A model generated the notes under the pieces. The model had not been told where the DNA came from and did not search any database. It saw only the letters and a program-made list of their open reading frames with translations. From Halomarinibacterium sp034670265 (lineage in GTDB: Bacteria; Bacteroidota; Bacteroidia; Flavobacteriales; Flavobacteriaceae), in the NCBI GenBank assembly GCA_034670265.1, contig JAXMNU010000003.1:186001-250000 (forward strand): a DNA stretch of 64,000 nucleotides, written 5' to 3'. The position numbers were made by a program, and so were the translations under genes. Shown here one piece after another: positions 42,015-51,931 of the stretch. Within the stretch, counting starts at the first letter, position 1. Each line of letters starts with the position of its first letter.

Positions 42015-45000
42015 TTATTTTTTAAGTAGTTTTTTAGTAATAGTACCTTCTTCAGTTTTAATAGTTACAAAATAAATTCCTTTTGCATAACTACCTACAT
42101 TAATATTTACTGTAGAATTTACATTGATCTCTTCATTAACTTCTGAAACAATCTGTCCCAAGCTATTTGAAATAGTTACTTGAGCGCTATTCGAAACAAT
42201 ATTACCAAAGGAAATAGAAACGGTTTCTGAAGCTGGATTAGGATACATGCTAATTTGACTTGAATCAAACGATGTAATTGAAAGCGCGCCACTTATATTG
42301 ATATTATCTATATAAGTGCTGTTTCCATAACCATTTATATTGACAAATTTAAAGAAGACTACTTCTCCAGCAAATGCACTCAAGTCTATAGTCTCAAGCC
42401 TCCAGTCAGATGGAATAGCAGGCTCCCAATCGTTTGTTGTATTATAATCTGGTATTGTAGATAATTCTAAATCTGTTTTATCATAAATAGTGGTAAATGA
42501 AGCACCACAATCCGTAGAAATTTCAACTCTCAATCCATCAAACAATGTAGCAGAATATTGCGCTTTAGCAAGTGCAAATTCTAAAGTAGGACTTGCCAGT
42601 GAACTTAGGTCAAAATATTCTGTTACCAAATCATCTTCTTCTCCTGCAGCATCATAACTATAATTATCAATAAAAGCAGCAGTGGTTAAATCAGCATTTA
42701 TACTAGCAATATTCTCTCTAGCTTCCCAAGTAATATCATTATCTGGATTATTTATAAACCATCCTATCGGTGGCACTGGGTTTGTCTCAAAAGTCTCTAA
42801 ATAAGGTGTTGAGGTGGCATCGGTTTGGGCATAGAAATCCAACATTTTTTCATCGTTAGCAGAATTTTGATCTCCTGCTAATGTTACATAACTTGTTAAG
42901 GTATATGTTCCGTTTGATGTAATAGATACTGGCGTTGCAAATTCATGCGTTACTTGGTCTCCAGAGTTTAGGGTTCCAGTATATGTTTCATCTACTACTG
43001 GTCCTCCCGAAAGCTGATAACTTACCATAAAATTACTTTGGGGATCTATTCCAGTATTTGTTATGTTTACAGATATAACAGTATCTGTGCCTCCTCCACA
43101 AGCTCCAGAAAACTCTCCTGGGTCATTATTTATAGAGGTTAATTCCATATCATTAGTTAAAGAACAATTTAATAATCCTCCAGGATGATTTAAAGCAATA
43201 AGTCTTTTTGTTTTCCATCCATCTGTATCATTTTTAGCAACAATAGAATACCATATGGGATCAGTTGCATTTGAAATGGGTACTGTAATAGATGTTGTTG
43301 CACTATTGCCAGCAATTTCCATATATTTTTGCCCTAAAATATATAAATCATAGCTCTCTGCCCCAGGTATTGCAGTCCAATTAAAAATGGCTTGTGTTGG
43401 ACATACTTGAGTTAGGGTTAGTCCAGTAACTTGATTTGCTATGGAAAAAGTTCCATCACTTTCATCAGAAAAGGCGCCACTAGTGATTCTAATTTTTGCT
43501 TCACCAGTAAGTGTACTAGGTACCACCCAAGAATGATTGGTAGCAGTATTTGCAACTGTAGTAATGGCATTCCAAGATCCACCATTATCTGTTGAATATT
43601 CTAAAGTAAAAGCATCTGTTGTATTGATAGCATCCCAGTGAATACTTTCACTTTGTCCTGGAACAAAACTTTCACCATCGTTAGGGTAAGTTAAAGCTAA
43701 GTTATCTTGAATTATTTCATACACAATATAATAGTTCTGGGGTCCTACAGGAACATTGAAGCCTGTAACATCTAAGTCGTAATTACCTGCAGCAGGATTA
43801 TTAATTAATACTTGTTCCATATTATTTAAATGATCGGGTCCTTTTGTTGCAGGTAGATCTAATAATGTAGGATCAGGAGTAGAATCTAAAATCCAAGGAA
43901 GTTCAGTATTACTGGATGGGTCTGTTACAACCAAATCTAAATCATTTACTAGCGCCGGAGATGCACCTGGCGTTGCTGGAGCATCACTCCAATATAACAT
44001 GAATCGAACTTGAGTTGTCCCAGAAGGTACATTAATAGTATGAGTATTTGTTGCTCCTTGAATAACATCATCGGATAAATATCTCCCTTCTTCAATTAAA
44101 ATTCCAGCTCTAAGGGCATTTACAATTCCCCATCCAAATTTAAAATCTGGACCAACATTTCCATAATCATTTGCTGTATTTAGTAGTGTAGCTTTAATCA
44201 ATGCAGATTCTGGTAATGCTCCACCATTTAGGTCACCATACGCTTCATATAATTGTGCTGATATTCCAGCTATTCCTGGAGCTGCACCAGATGTTCCACC
44301 AAAAACTTGATAAGTATTCCATTCATTTGTTGAATTTTGATTTTGACCATTGGCAGCAATATCTGGTTTAATTCTTCCATCATGCGCTGGGCCTCTACTA
44401 CTAGATCCAACTAGAGTTCCGTTAAAGAAAACATTGGCAGTGGCTATCACATTTTTCCCTTGTTTGTGCCCTCCAGTAATATTACCCCACTGACTTCCAG
44501 CACCATAACCACAGTTATTGTTATTAGAGTTTCCAGCCGAAAAAACGTGTAATAAACTGGGGATGGCTTGTGTTTGAGTATCTACTGTTTGAGTAATAGT
44601 GGTATATCCCGCATTACAGCCATTACTATAAGATGAATTTGTAATTTGAACATCACCAGAATTAATTAGGGTTACTGTTTCTGAATCTAAAAAATTTGAA
44701 ACATAATCTACAACATAGACATCAGATCCTGCCGCCATTCCTCGCATATCTGGATCTAGGTTACCTGCACCCGCCATAATACCTCCAACGCCGTCTCCGT
44801 GACTTGGTCCAACACCAGTAGCGCCACTATTATCTATTCTTCCTTCAAAATCTATATGAGGTCCAACAATTCCATCGTCTCTAACCATAACTCCTATTCC
44901 AACACCTGTATAGTTTCGACCTGCTCCTTGGGTATCGAGATTACTAGATCTATGTAAGCTTCTACCTCGGGTATCATCTTTAACATCTGGTGCAACAATA

Positions 45001-45590
45001 AGCTCTACCCATTTTACATAAGCCAAACTTGAAAGTTCTTCTAGACAATTATCTGGAATTAATAAATCAATATTGTTAGACCCTTTATAGGCTTGTTGTA
45101 AAGCAATTTGCCTTTCAGCTAAATCATTAATAACAAAATTATGATCCACATAATCAAGATATTGAAGAGTAACCAATATTTTATCATCTACTTGCGCCCA
45201 TTCTCCAATATTACCATTTTTAAGATCTTGGCTTAATTTAAACCGCCCTTCAACTGGAATTATAGCTCTAACACCTTTTGATTGTAAATACGCTACTGAA
45301 GTATTGCTTGGAAAATAAAACAAATACGTTTTGTTTGGAATGTAATTAATGAGTTCAAGTCCTATTGATTTAAAATCGTCTTGAATAAGTTGAGTTGGAG
45401 TGTTATAAAATTGAACCCATCCAACATAGCCATTGGCTAAATGCGAATTTTCAGGCATTTGCTCCCAATTAAAGGATTGAATGTTTTCTTGAATCTCAAT
45501 GGTTTCATCTTGAAATTGAATAGCATAATTACCTTGAGAAAATCCACTAATTGAGATTAAAACAAGGAAAAGGAAAATAATTTTTTTCAT
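42015..45590 (-). CDS. Secreted S8 (subtilisin-like) peptidase with T9SS sorting domain
   Basis: A 1191-residue exported protein. Signal peptide (1-19), a propeptide-like region (about 20-205), then the S8 catalytic domain with Asp238/239 (VMVRDDGI), His264 (SHGDGVGG), oxyanion Asn353 (SAGNSN) and Ser434 (GGTSGAAPG). A P-domain-like and fibronectin/CARDB-type beta region follow, with a C-terminal sorting domain (YPNPASETVSISF, ending TKKLLKK) of the type IX secretion system, whose component SprE is encoded at 7.2 kb. It should be secreted or surface-bound and degrade protein. A TATATTTG box on the minus strand at 45725-45732 would give a leader of about 130 nt. Confidence 0.92.
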   Translation of the reverse strand: MKKIIFLFLVLISISGFSQGNYAIQFQDETIEIQENIQSFNWEQMPENSHLANGYVGWVQFYNTPTQLIQDDFKSIGLELINYIPNKTYLFYFPSNTSVAYLQSKGVRAIIPVEGRFKLSQDLKNGNIGEWAQVDDKILVTLQYLDYVDHNFVINDLAERQIALQQAYKGSNNIDLLIPDNCLEELSSLAYVKWVELIVAPDVKDDTRGRSLHRSSNLDTQGAGRNYTGVGIGVMVRDDGIVGPHIDFEGRIDNSGATGVGPSHGDGVGGIMAGAGNLDPDMRGMAAGSDVYVVDYVSNFLDSETVTLINSGDVQITNSSYSNGCNAGYTTITQTVDTQTQAIPSLLHVFSAGNSNNNNCGYGAGSQWGNITGGHKQGKNVIATANVFFNGTLVGSSSRGPAHDGRIKPDIAANGQNQNSTNEWNTYQVFGGTSGAAPGIAGISAQLYEAYGDLNGGALPESALIKATLLNTANDYGNVGPDFKFGWGIVNALRAGILIEEGRYLSDDVIQGATNTHTINVPSGTTQVRFMLYWSDAPATPGASPALVNDLDLVVTDPSSNTELPWILDSTPDPTLLDLPATKGPDHLNNMEQVLINNPAAGNYDLDVTGFNVPVGPQNYYIVYEIIQDNLALTYPNDGESFVPGQSESIHWDAINTTDAFTLEYSTDNGGSWNAITTVANTATNHSWVVPSTLTGEAKIRITSGAFSDESDGTFSIANQVTGLTLTQVCPTQAIFNWTAIPGAESYDLYILGQKYMEIAGNSATTSITVPISNATDPIWYSIVAKNDTDGWKTKRLIALNHPGGLLNCSLTNDMELTSINNDPGEFSGACGGGTDTVISVNITNTGIDPQSNFMVSYQLSGGPVVDETYTGTLNSGDQVTHEFATPVSITSNGTYTLTSYVTLAGDQNSANDEKMLDFYAQTDATSTPYLETFETNPVPPIGWFINNPDNDITWEARENIASINADLTTAAFIDNYSYDAAGEEDDLVTEYFDLSSLASPTLEFALAKAQYSATLFDGLRVEISTDCGASFTTIYDKTDLELSTIPDYNTTNDWEPAIPSDWRLETIDLSAFAGEVVFFKFVNINGYGNSTYIDNINISGALSITSFDSSQISMYPNPASETVSISFGNIVSNSAQVTISNSLGQIVSEVNEEINVNSTVNINVGSYAKGIYFVTIKTEEGTITKKLLKK

Positions 45591-45724
45591 CTTTATTAAA
45601 TATTTGAGAAATTGGAAGATGGAATGCCCAAGTAAACATCTTCAGTTGGTTTAATAATTGTTGACGAGCATTGCATAATGTGTTGAATTCTAACTAAAAA
45701 ACGTGCTAAAATTTTAAAGAATTT

Positions 45725-45732
45725 CAAATATA
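45725..45732 (-). promoter_or_regulatory. -7 element of the subtilisin promoter
   Basis: The minus strand reads TATATTTG, an exact consensus box, with a weak TCTG about 20 bp further upstream. It implies a leader of about 130 nt in a 196-base gap that otherwise holds no gene. Confidence 0.5.
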
Positions 45733-45786
45733 TTGATAAACATTTAAAAAATCAGAATATTAACAATCTAAAAAAGTGAGTTGAGA

Positions 45787-46299
45787 CTATGATTCAAATA
45801 GTGCTTTTAATTCAGTAGCATCTGAGGGTTTCATTTTACCCGCTAAGACAAGGCTTAATTGTTTTCTGCGTAATGCAGCAATAAAACGTTCTTTTTCTAA
45901 TGGTGTTTCTGGGATTAATTCGGGAACTTTTACTGGACTGCCCATTTCATCTACCGCAACGAAAGTATAAATAGCTTCATTGGCTTTACTTCTAAGACCA
46001 CTTTCCCTATCTTCAATCCAAACATCCATAAATACCTCCATAGAACTGTTAAAAGCTCTTGATATTTTGGCTTCTACCGTTACAACACTTCCTAAGGGAA
46101 TCATTTTATTAAATGCGACATGATTTACCGAAGCCGTTACAACAATACGTCTGCTATGTCTCCTTGCAGAAATACTAGCCGCTCTATCCATTCTTGCAAG
46201 TAATTCTCCACCAAACATATTGCCAATGGGATTTGTTTCACTAGGGAGGACTATATCTGTAATGATGGTTCTAGAATCTTTGGGCGTTTTCGCTTCCAT
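45787..46299 (-). CDS. Acyl-CoA thioesterase, hotdog fold (YciA/BFIT type)
   Basis: A 170-residue single-hotdog thioesterase. The family core is visible in NPIGNMFGGELLARMDRAAS (about residues 22-41) and TASVNHVAFNKMIPLGSVV (about 55-75). It hydrolyses acyl-CoA to free acid and CoA in the cytoplasm. A TACCTTTG box on the minus strand (46313-46320) lies 14 bases upstream of the start codon. No operon partner follows. Confidence 0.9.
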   Translation of the reverse strand: MEAKTPKDSRTIITDIVLPSETNPIGNMFGGELLARMDRAASISARRHSRRIVVTASVNHVAFNKMIPLGSVVTVEAKISRAFNSSMEVFMDVWIEDRESGLRSKANEAIYTFVAVDEMGSPVKVPELIPETPLEKERFIAALRRKQLSLVLAGKMKPSDATELKALFES

Positions 46300-46354
46300 T
46301 TTAAATTTTTAACAAAGGTAAAAAGTATTTGCCCTACAGAAAAGGAAAGTAGTA

Positions 46355-47275
46355 TTATTCCGAAAGATCTTGAACCAATAACCAAGCTTCTTTATTTTCA
46401 GTATTTTTTATAGTTCGAAGCATTTGTAAAGCTTCTAAACGCTCTTGATGAGAACTGTAAACAACTTGATGTAATCCATATTTATTAGCACCAATAATTC
46501 TGGCTGAAAAGCCTTTCTCGGTAAGTTGATTTACTTTTTTATGAGCGTTACCTTCAATTCTATAAGCACCTGCAACAATATGGTATTTTCCACTTTCCTT
46601 TGGAATTGAAATGGTTAAAGCTGGAAAACTTTCTAAAATAAAAGTTGCTTCTTGGATTTGAGTTTCAATTAAAGCATCTGCTTTTTGCTTTTGAGCAAAA
46701 TTGTGTTTTTCGACCTCACCTTCATAAATTTTCAATCCACTAAAACTTCCCAATGTTATTGCCAGTAGACCAATGGCTGCATAGCGCATATATGGAATAG
46801 CTGTCTTCTTTTTCTCTTGGACAATGGATACCAGTTTTGAAGGCGCTTCTTTAGAAAGGCGTTCAATTTGTGGAGAAACAAATGATGTAAGACCAAAGGA
46901 TGAAGTACTGTAATTTTCCTTTTCAGAGGGAATAAATTGAATTTTCTTTTCATTATTTAAGAAAAACTCCCCAATATTTTGAAGCACTACAGTTTCACCT
47001 TCAGAAAGTTGAAGCGAAATTTCTCCAGCAAAGTTCCTCACTTTTTGCAAGGCTACTTCATAACTACAATTTTCATTCGAAGCTACATGATGTGCTAAAA
47101 TGCCATCGTTAGTTTGTAGTTGTCTGTTAAACGAAAGTGTTTTTCCAGGAGGATAAAAAGTATGGTTATCAGCAATTTGGGCTGCACGATACTGTGTTAA
47201 AAAAGCACCAAAGCCTGGCACGATAACACATTCATATCGATATAATAGATCTTTTATGTAGGTCGCCAATTGCAT
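46355..47275 (-). CDS. HU-CCDC81 and SPOR domain protein
   Basis: A 306-residue protein of the Bacteroidota HU-CCDC81/SPOR class. Two HU-like (CCDC81) domains cover about residues 1-125 (IVPGFGAFLTQYRAAQI; LQNIGEFFLNNEKKIQF), a membrane helix follows at about 163-183 and a C-terminal SPOR domain at about 225-306 binds denuded septal glycan. It connects the cytoplasm or nucleoid to the division site. Its promoter (47281-47312) sits 6 bases from the ATG, implying an almost leaderless message. Confidence 0.88.
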   Translation of the reverse strand: MQLATYIKDLLYRYECVIVPGFGAFLTQYRAAQIADNHTFYPPGKTLSFNRQLQTNDGILAHHVASNENCSYEVALQKVRNFAGEISLQLSEGETVVLQNIGEFFLNNEKKIQFIPSEKENYSTSSFGLTSFVSPQIERLSKEAPSKLVSIVQEKKKTAIPYMRYAAIGLLAITLGSFSGLKIYEGEVEKHNFAQKQKADALIETQIQEATFILESFPALTISIPKESGKYHIVAGAYRIEGNAHKKVNQLTEKGFSARIIGANKYGLHQVVYSSHQERLEALQMLRTIKNTENKEAWLLVQDLSE

Positions 47276-47280
47276 AGAAA

Positions 47281-47312
47281 CAAACTTAAATTTTTTTTAC
47301 GCCACAATCAAA
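47281..47312 (-). promoter_or_regulatory. Promoter of the HU/SPOR gene, near-leaderless
   Basis: On the minus strand TTTG (47309-47312) and TAAGTTTG (47281-47288) are separated by 20 bp. The start codon at 47275 is only 6 bases past the -7 box, so transcription would begin at or next to the ATG. Confidence 0.65.
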
Positions 47313-47350
47313 AGTTCATAGAGGAACTTTTCAACAAATAATTTTTTAGT

Positions 47351-47358
47351 TATTTTTG
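47351..47358 (+). promoter_or_regulatory. -7 element of the dprA promoter
   Basis: TATTTTTG is an exact TAnnTTTG box 28 bases before dprA. The -33 position reads TTTT instead of TTTG. Confidence 0.5.
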
Positions 47359-47385
47359 AGTATCTCCCCACAGTTTTTCTAATCT

Positions 47386-48489
47386 ATGCTTTCTAAAAAG
47401 GAATTATTATATACCCTTGCATTACAACGTGTTCCAAACCTTGGAGATACTTCTGCAAAAAAACTAATCCAAGCAGTGGGTTCTGCTGAAGGAGTTTTCA
47501 AAGAAAAAAAATCGAGACTTTTAAGGATTGAAGGCATTGGCCATATAAAACTGAAGGAACTAAGGAGTGATCTTCAGTTACCTGAAGCCGAAGAAGAAGT
47601 AGCTTTTATTGAAGAAAACAATATTGAATACTGCTATTTCCTTGATAAAAATTATCCCGATGGATTAAAACATTGCTTAGATGGACCTATTTTGTTCTTT
47701 CAGAAAGGGAATATTGATATTAAAAACAAAAAACTTATTAGCATCGTTGGAACTAGGAATGCTACTACCTACGGAATTTCCTTTTGCGAAAAACTACTCG
47801 AAGATATTGCACCTCTTAATCCCGTGATTATTTCGGGCTTTGCATACGGAATAGATATTACTGCTCAAAAAAAGGCGATGGATTTAGGATTGCAAACCAT
47901 TGGTTGTCTGGCGCATGGGTTTAATCAGATTTATCCAAAGTCACATAAAAAGTATGTAGCCAAAATGGAAGAGAATGGGGGATTTATAACAGAGTTTTGG
48001 AGTAATGATCCTTTTGATAGGAATAATTTTTTAAAACGAAATCGCATAATTGCAGGAATTAGCGAGGCGACCATCGTAATTGAATCTGCTGAAAAAGGCG
48101 GTAGTTTAGTGACTACAGATATTGCGAACTCATATAATCGTGAGGTGTTTGCAGTTCCAGGGAGAACAAACGATTCGCAAAGTCAAGGGTGTAATAATTT
48201 AATTAAGAGTCAGCAGGCACATTTACTTTCTTCCGCAGCCGATTTAATCTATCATTTGGGATGGGAAATTGAAGAAAAAAAGAAGCCTAAACAAACTCAG
48301 CTTTTTGTGGAATTGACCGATGAGGAAAAAATAATTTGGAATTATCTCAAAGAAAAGGATAAAGAACTACTGGATGTCATTGCACTCGATTGTAATTTGC
48401 CAACCTTTAAAATTGCTTCCATTTTATTGAATATGGAACTCAAAGGCGTGATTAGACCGCTTCCGGGAAAAATGTTTCAGGTTATTTAA
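47386..48489 (+). CDS. dprA: DNA-processing protein DprA
   Basis: A 367-residue DprA/Smf protein. A SAM-like N-terminal domain (LQRVPNLGDTSAKKLIQAVG) precedes the Rossmann core with IVGTRNATTYG, the SGFAYGIDITAQKKAM block and NRIIAGIS. A C-terminal winged-helix (DML1-like) domain occupies the last 70 residues. It loads RecA on incoming single-stranded DNA in natural transformation; recA lies 5 kb downstream. It overlaps trpS by 4 bp at the 3' ends. Confidence 0.95.
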   Translation: MLSKKELLYTLALQRVPNLGDTSAKKLIQAVGSAEGVFKEKKSRLLRIEGIGHIKLKELRSDLQLPEAEEEVAFIEENNIEYCYFLDKNYPDGLKHCLDGPILFFQKGNIDIKNKKLISIVGTRNATTYGISFCEKLLEDIAPLNPVIISGFAYGIDITAQKKAMDLGLQTIGCLAHGFNQIYPKSHKKYVAKMEENGGFITEFWSNDPFDRNNFLKRNRIIAGISEATIVIESAEKGGSLVTTDIANSYNREVFAVPGRTNDSQSQGCNNLIKSQQAHLLSSAADLIYHLGWEIEEKKKPKQTQLFVELTDEEKIIWNYLKEKDKELLDVIALDCNLPTFKIASILLNMELKGVIRPLPGKMFQVI

Positions 48490-49457
48490 TACCCTAAAAC
48501 CTTTCTAACTCTGCTAAGCACTTCATTAGCAACTAAGGTAGCTTTTTCTGCACCAATTTGTAACGCTTTATCAACTTCATCTAGATTGTTCATGTAGTAA
48601 TTGTAGCGTTCTCTTTGAGCCTCAAACTTTGTAAGAATGAGTTCGTAAAGTGCTTGTTTTGCATGACCATAACCGTAATTTCCGCCTTCATAATTTGCAC
48701 GCATTTGTATTATTTCCTTATTTGAAGCTAATAATTTATACAATGCAAATACATTGCAAGTATCAGGATTTTTAGGCTCTTCAAGTGGTGTGCTATCAGT
48801 TTGGATTCCCATTATTTGCTTCCGCAATTTTTTATCTGGAAGAAATATATTGATGATATTATTTTTCGATTTACTCATCTTATCGCCATCGGTTCCAGGA
48901 ATGAGCATGGTGTTTTCTTGTACTTTGGCATCTGGAAGCACAAATACTTCAGTGTTTACCTTTGCGTGAAATCTTGAAGCAACATCTCGAGTTATTTCTA
49001 GATGTTGTAGTTGGTCTTTTCCTACTGGCACAATTTCGGCATCGTACAAAATAATGTCGGCAGCCATCAACATAGGATAGGTGAACAATCCAGCATTCAC
49101 ATCTTCTAATCTATCTGCTTTATCCTTAAAACTATGTGCTAAGGTTAATCGTTGGTATGGAAAAAAACAACTTAAATACCAGGTAAGCTCTGTTACTTGG
49201 GGAATGTCACTTTGGCGATAAAAAACAGTTTTATTTATGTCGAGACCAAGGGCTAACCAAGCTGCAGCAGCACTGTAGGTGTTGTATTTAAGTGTTTCTG
49301 CATCCTTAATTTGAGTGAGTGAATGCATATCTGCAATAAAAAGGAATGACTCATTTTTTGGGTCATTTGCCATTTCGATGGCAGGCAGAATAGCGCCTAA
49401 TATGTTTCCTAAATGAGGCGTTCCTGTACTTTGGATTCCGGTTAAAATGCGGGACAT
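48486..49457 (-). CDS. trpS: Tryptophan-tRNA ligase
   Basis: A 323-residue class I aminoacyl-tRNA synthetase. The HIGH-type motif is TGTPHLGNILGA (about residues 11-22) and the KMSKS motif is intact in GTDGDKMSKSKNN. The Trp/ATP pocket includes DMHSLTQI. A TACCTTTG box on the minus strand (49474-49481) lies 16 bases upstream of the start codon. It converges on dprA with a 4-bp overlap. Confidence 0.96.
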   Translation of the reverse strand: MSRILTGIQSTGTPHLGNILGAILPAIEMANDPKNESFLFIADMHSLTQIKDAETLKYNTYSAAAAWLALGLDINKTVFYRQSDIPQVTELTWYLSCFFPYQRLTLAHSFKDKADRLEDVNAGLFTYPMLMAADIILYDAEIVPVGKDQLQHLEITRDVASRFHAKVNTEVFVLPDAKVQENTMLIPGTDGDKMSKSKNNIINIFLPDKKLRKQIMGIQTDSTPLEEPKNPDTCNVFALYKLLASNKEIIQMRANYEGGNYGYGHAKQALYELILTKFEAQRERYNYYMNNLDEVDKALQIGAEKATLVANEVLSRVRKVLGY

Positions 49458-49529
49458 AAATTGTAATTTTCAGCAAAGGTAATTTTTTTGAAGTATTTGC
49501 TGGTTTCAATTGTGTATTTTTGAAGTTTG

Positions 49530-50267
49530 ATGAAAATCTTCAAATATCCTTTGTTGCTTTTTTACCGAATCTGGTTCTACATACTAGTGACGGTTCCCAT
49601 TCTTTTATTGTTTCCTATTTTGCTATTGAGTATTTCTAAAGAACGTTGGTATCCCTATTTTTTTAAACTCGCTAGGTTTTGGTCGAAGTTTATTTTATTT
49701 GGGATGGGTTTCATCCCAATTGTAAAAAGAGATGTTGAATATAAAAAAGGGAAAAGCTACATGTTTGTTGCAAACCATACCTCGATGGCAGACATTATGC
49801 TTATGCTGTATTCTTCTAAGAATCCTTTTGTTTTTGTAGGAAAAATGGAATTAGCGAAAATCCCACTATTCGGATTTTTCTACAAACGCACCTGTATTTT
49901 GGTAGATAGAGATAATCCTAAAAGCAGAAGAGAAGTATTTAAAAGTGCTCAGGAAAAACTAAATCAGGGGTTGAGTGTTTGTATCTTTCCAGAGGGCGGA
50001 GTGCCGGATGAATCTATTGTTTTGGACGAGTTTAAAGATGGTGCTTTCCGATTAGCAATCGAGCACAGAATCCCTATTGCACCCATGACCTTTCACGATA
50101 ATAAAAAACGATTTTCTTATACTTTTTTTAGCGGTGGTCCTGGAAAAATGAGGGTGAAGATTCACGAGATTATTCCAACAGCAATTTTAGAAATAGAAGA
50201 TAAAAGGATGTTGCGCCTTCAAACGAGAGAAATAATCCTAAACGAACTCAATAATCCTAGCGTATAA
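49530..50267 (+). CDS. plsC: 1-acyl-sn-glycerol-3-phosphate acyltransferase
   Basis: A 245-residue PlsC-family enzyme: N-terminal membrane helix (about residues 8-35), catalytic NHTSMAD (NHx4D box), the substrate motif FPEGG (about residues 151-155) and a Pro-containing block before it. It acylates lysophosphatidate to phosphatidate at the membrane. The start is ATG at 49530, one codon after a possible TTG. A TATTTTTG box at 49515-49522 is only 7 bases upstream, so the message may be leaderless. Confidence 0.9.
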   Translation: MKIFKYPLLLFYRIWFYILVTVPILLLFPILLLSISKERWYPYFFKLARFWSKFILFGMGFIPIVKRDVEYKKGKSYMFVANHTSMADIMLMLYSSKNPFVFVGKMELAKIPLFGFFYKRTCILVDRDNPKSRREVFKSAQEKLNQGLSVCIFPEGGVPDESIVLDEFKDGAFRLAIEHRIPIAPMTFHDNKKRFSYTFFSGGPGKMRVKIHEIIPTAILEIEDKRMLRLQTREIILNELNNPSV

Positions 50268-50268
50268 A

Positions 50269-50298
50269 AAAACCGCTCTATGGCGACAGAGCGGTTTT
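50269..50298. terminator. Terminator after plsC, shared with the convergent anti-sigma gene
   Basis: An 11-bp stem (AAAACCGCTCT at 50269-50279, AGAGCGGTTTT at 50288-50298) with an 8-nt loop, T-rich on both sides. It can stop plsC on the plus strand and the gene ending at 50342 on the minus strand. Confidence 0.88.
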
Positions 50299-50341
50299 AT
50301 TTTTGTTCGGTATAACCAAACCTAACCAACTAAAAACTAAC

Positions 50342-51907
50342 CTAAAATTTAAAACTTAAACCACTATAGATTCCAAAATAGTAGGGATTAAAATCTACCG
50401 ATGTGCTATAGGGATTAAGTTGATACTTAAATATGGGTTCTATATTAAACTTAAAGCGTTTACTTATTTTATAATCAAATCCTAAACCGATATTAGTTGA
50501 AAAACTCATCGAGTTTAGATTATTGGCTTCACCCAATGTGCTTCTAAAATCTCCATCCGTAACAGAGACCTCATTATTGCCAAGGAATAAGGTGCTAAAA
50601 CCACCAATCATATTAATTCCAAAACGCTTATTTAACAGCGCATACTTTAATTCCATTGGAACCTCGTAATAAGAAATACTCTGAATGATTTCAGCATTTC
50701 CAGAGGTTGATTTTTGAGTTACTTGAGAAAACGGATTATCAGGATCCATGGGTAAATTTTCAAGATCTCCTTTGTCAAAAGCAGTTAATACAGTCTTGCC
50801 TCCGCTTTCATAATTAATACTTTTAAGCGCAACTTCAGTAGGACTAGTTGCCAAAACAACATCACCAGTAGCATATCCTAAACTCACATTGTTTATACCC
50901 GTTCTCACACTTAAGCGCTCATTCACGTTGTAGCTAACTTGAACACCATAGCTAATATTGGTATCTCCAGACTGGGGGTTATCTGCAAATGAGGGTGAAA
51001 TAGAGGAGCCTCCATTAATGCTGTTATAGAAAACAGGTCCCACATTAGGTGTTACTTCCCAATAAGGGTCAGATTTTTTTTCATCTTCTTTGGCAACAGC
51101 TTCTTTATTTTCTTCGATAGCGTCGAAAATTGATTTTTTGTTTTCTGGCTGAATGTCCTTCTCTATTTTCTCGACTTTTTCAACATTATCTTCTTTAGCA
51201 ACAGCCTCTTCAGTAGAATTAGGAATAATCGTTGTTTTTTCTTCTTTCTCAGAAGTGCTCTTTTCAGAATTTGTTTTTTCAACTTTAGCTACAGCACTAT
51301 TGATTTCTTTTTCTGAAGCAATTTTATCTTCTGAAACAGTCTCTTTTATAACCGAATTTTCAGTGTTCTTTTCAGATTTTAATTTGTTTGAAACGGCTAC
51401 GCCATCTTTTATAGTTGAATTTTTTATAACTGAAGATTTCTTTTTAAAAGGATCCTTTTCTGAAGATCTTTTGGTTGTAGTTACTGCTTCTTCAGTGCTA
51501 CTGTTTAGTTTATTCGAATTTAATTTTTCAGAATTGTCTATAAACTTGTCTTTTTCTGAAGTATTGTCTTCAGAAACAATAGCATCTTTGGTTTTTTCAG
51601 AATCTTTTACAATGGATTCTTTGTTTTTTTCTAGATTATTCTTTTCAGAATTATCTGTAGTCTCTTTTACAATAACATTGTTGTTATCAAGAATTTCATT
51701 AGAATTAAAAACTCCCGAAACGGTTAGCAAAATTGCCAATACAGCTGCTACACCACCCACTTTCCACCAAAGAGGAATAATCTTTCTATCATCTTTTTTC
51801 TTTTTAAGTTGTGCTTCGATATTATCCCAAACTTCGGGAGAAGGCGCAGCCTCAAAAGAACCAAGCTGTTCTTTAAAAAAGTCGTCTATGTTTTTATTGT
51901 TTTTCAT
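50342..51907 (-). CDS. Dual-membrane anti-sigma factor: cytoplasmic domain, one TM helix, periplasmic linker, outer-membrane barrel
   Basis: A 521-residue protein with no signal peptide. Residues 1-42 form a short cytoplasmic helical domain (DDFFKEQLGSFEAAPSPEVW) like the anti-sigma regions next to ECF sigma genes. One membrane helix follows (about 46-66), then about 220 residues of Lys/Glu/Ser-rich disordered linker and a C-terminal barrel (about 290-521, strands such as YGVQVSYNVNERLSVRTGI, ending FKF). The gene lies 24 bases after the ECF sigma gene. This plan matches the dual membrane-spanning anti-sigma (Dma) family reported from Bacteroides. The outer-membrane barrel could release the sigma factor when the envelope changes. 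Confidence 0.82.
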   Translation of the reverse strand: MKNNKNIDDFFKEQLGSFEAAPSPEVWDNIEAQLKKKKDDRKIIPLWWKVGGVAAVLAILLTVSGVFNSNEILDNNNVIVKETTDNSEKNNLEKNKESIVKDSEKTKDAIVSEDNTSEKDKFIDNSEKLNSNKLNSSTEEAVTTTKRSSEKDPFKKKSSVIKNSTIKDGVAVSNKLKSEKNTENSVIKETVSEDKIASEKEINSAVAKVEKTNSEKSTSEKEEKTTIIPNSTEEAVAKEDNVEKVEKIEKDIQPENKKSIFDAIEENKEAVAKEDEKKSDPYWEVTPNVGPVFYNSINGGSSISPSFADNPQSGDTNISYGVQVSYNVNERLSVRTGINNVSLGYATGDVVLATSPTEVALKSINYESGGKTVLTAFDKGDLENLPMDPDNPFSQVTQKSTSGNAEIIQSISYYEVPMELKYALLNKRFGINMIGGFSTLFLGNNEVSVTDGDFRSTLGEANNLNSMSFSTNIGLGFDYKISKRFKFNIEPIFKYQLNPYSTSVDFNPYYFGIYSGLSFKF

Positions 51908-51931
51908 AGGTAGCTTCCGTGGGGAGAAAGG

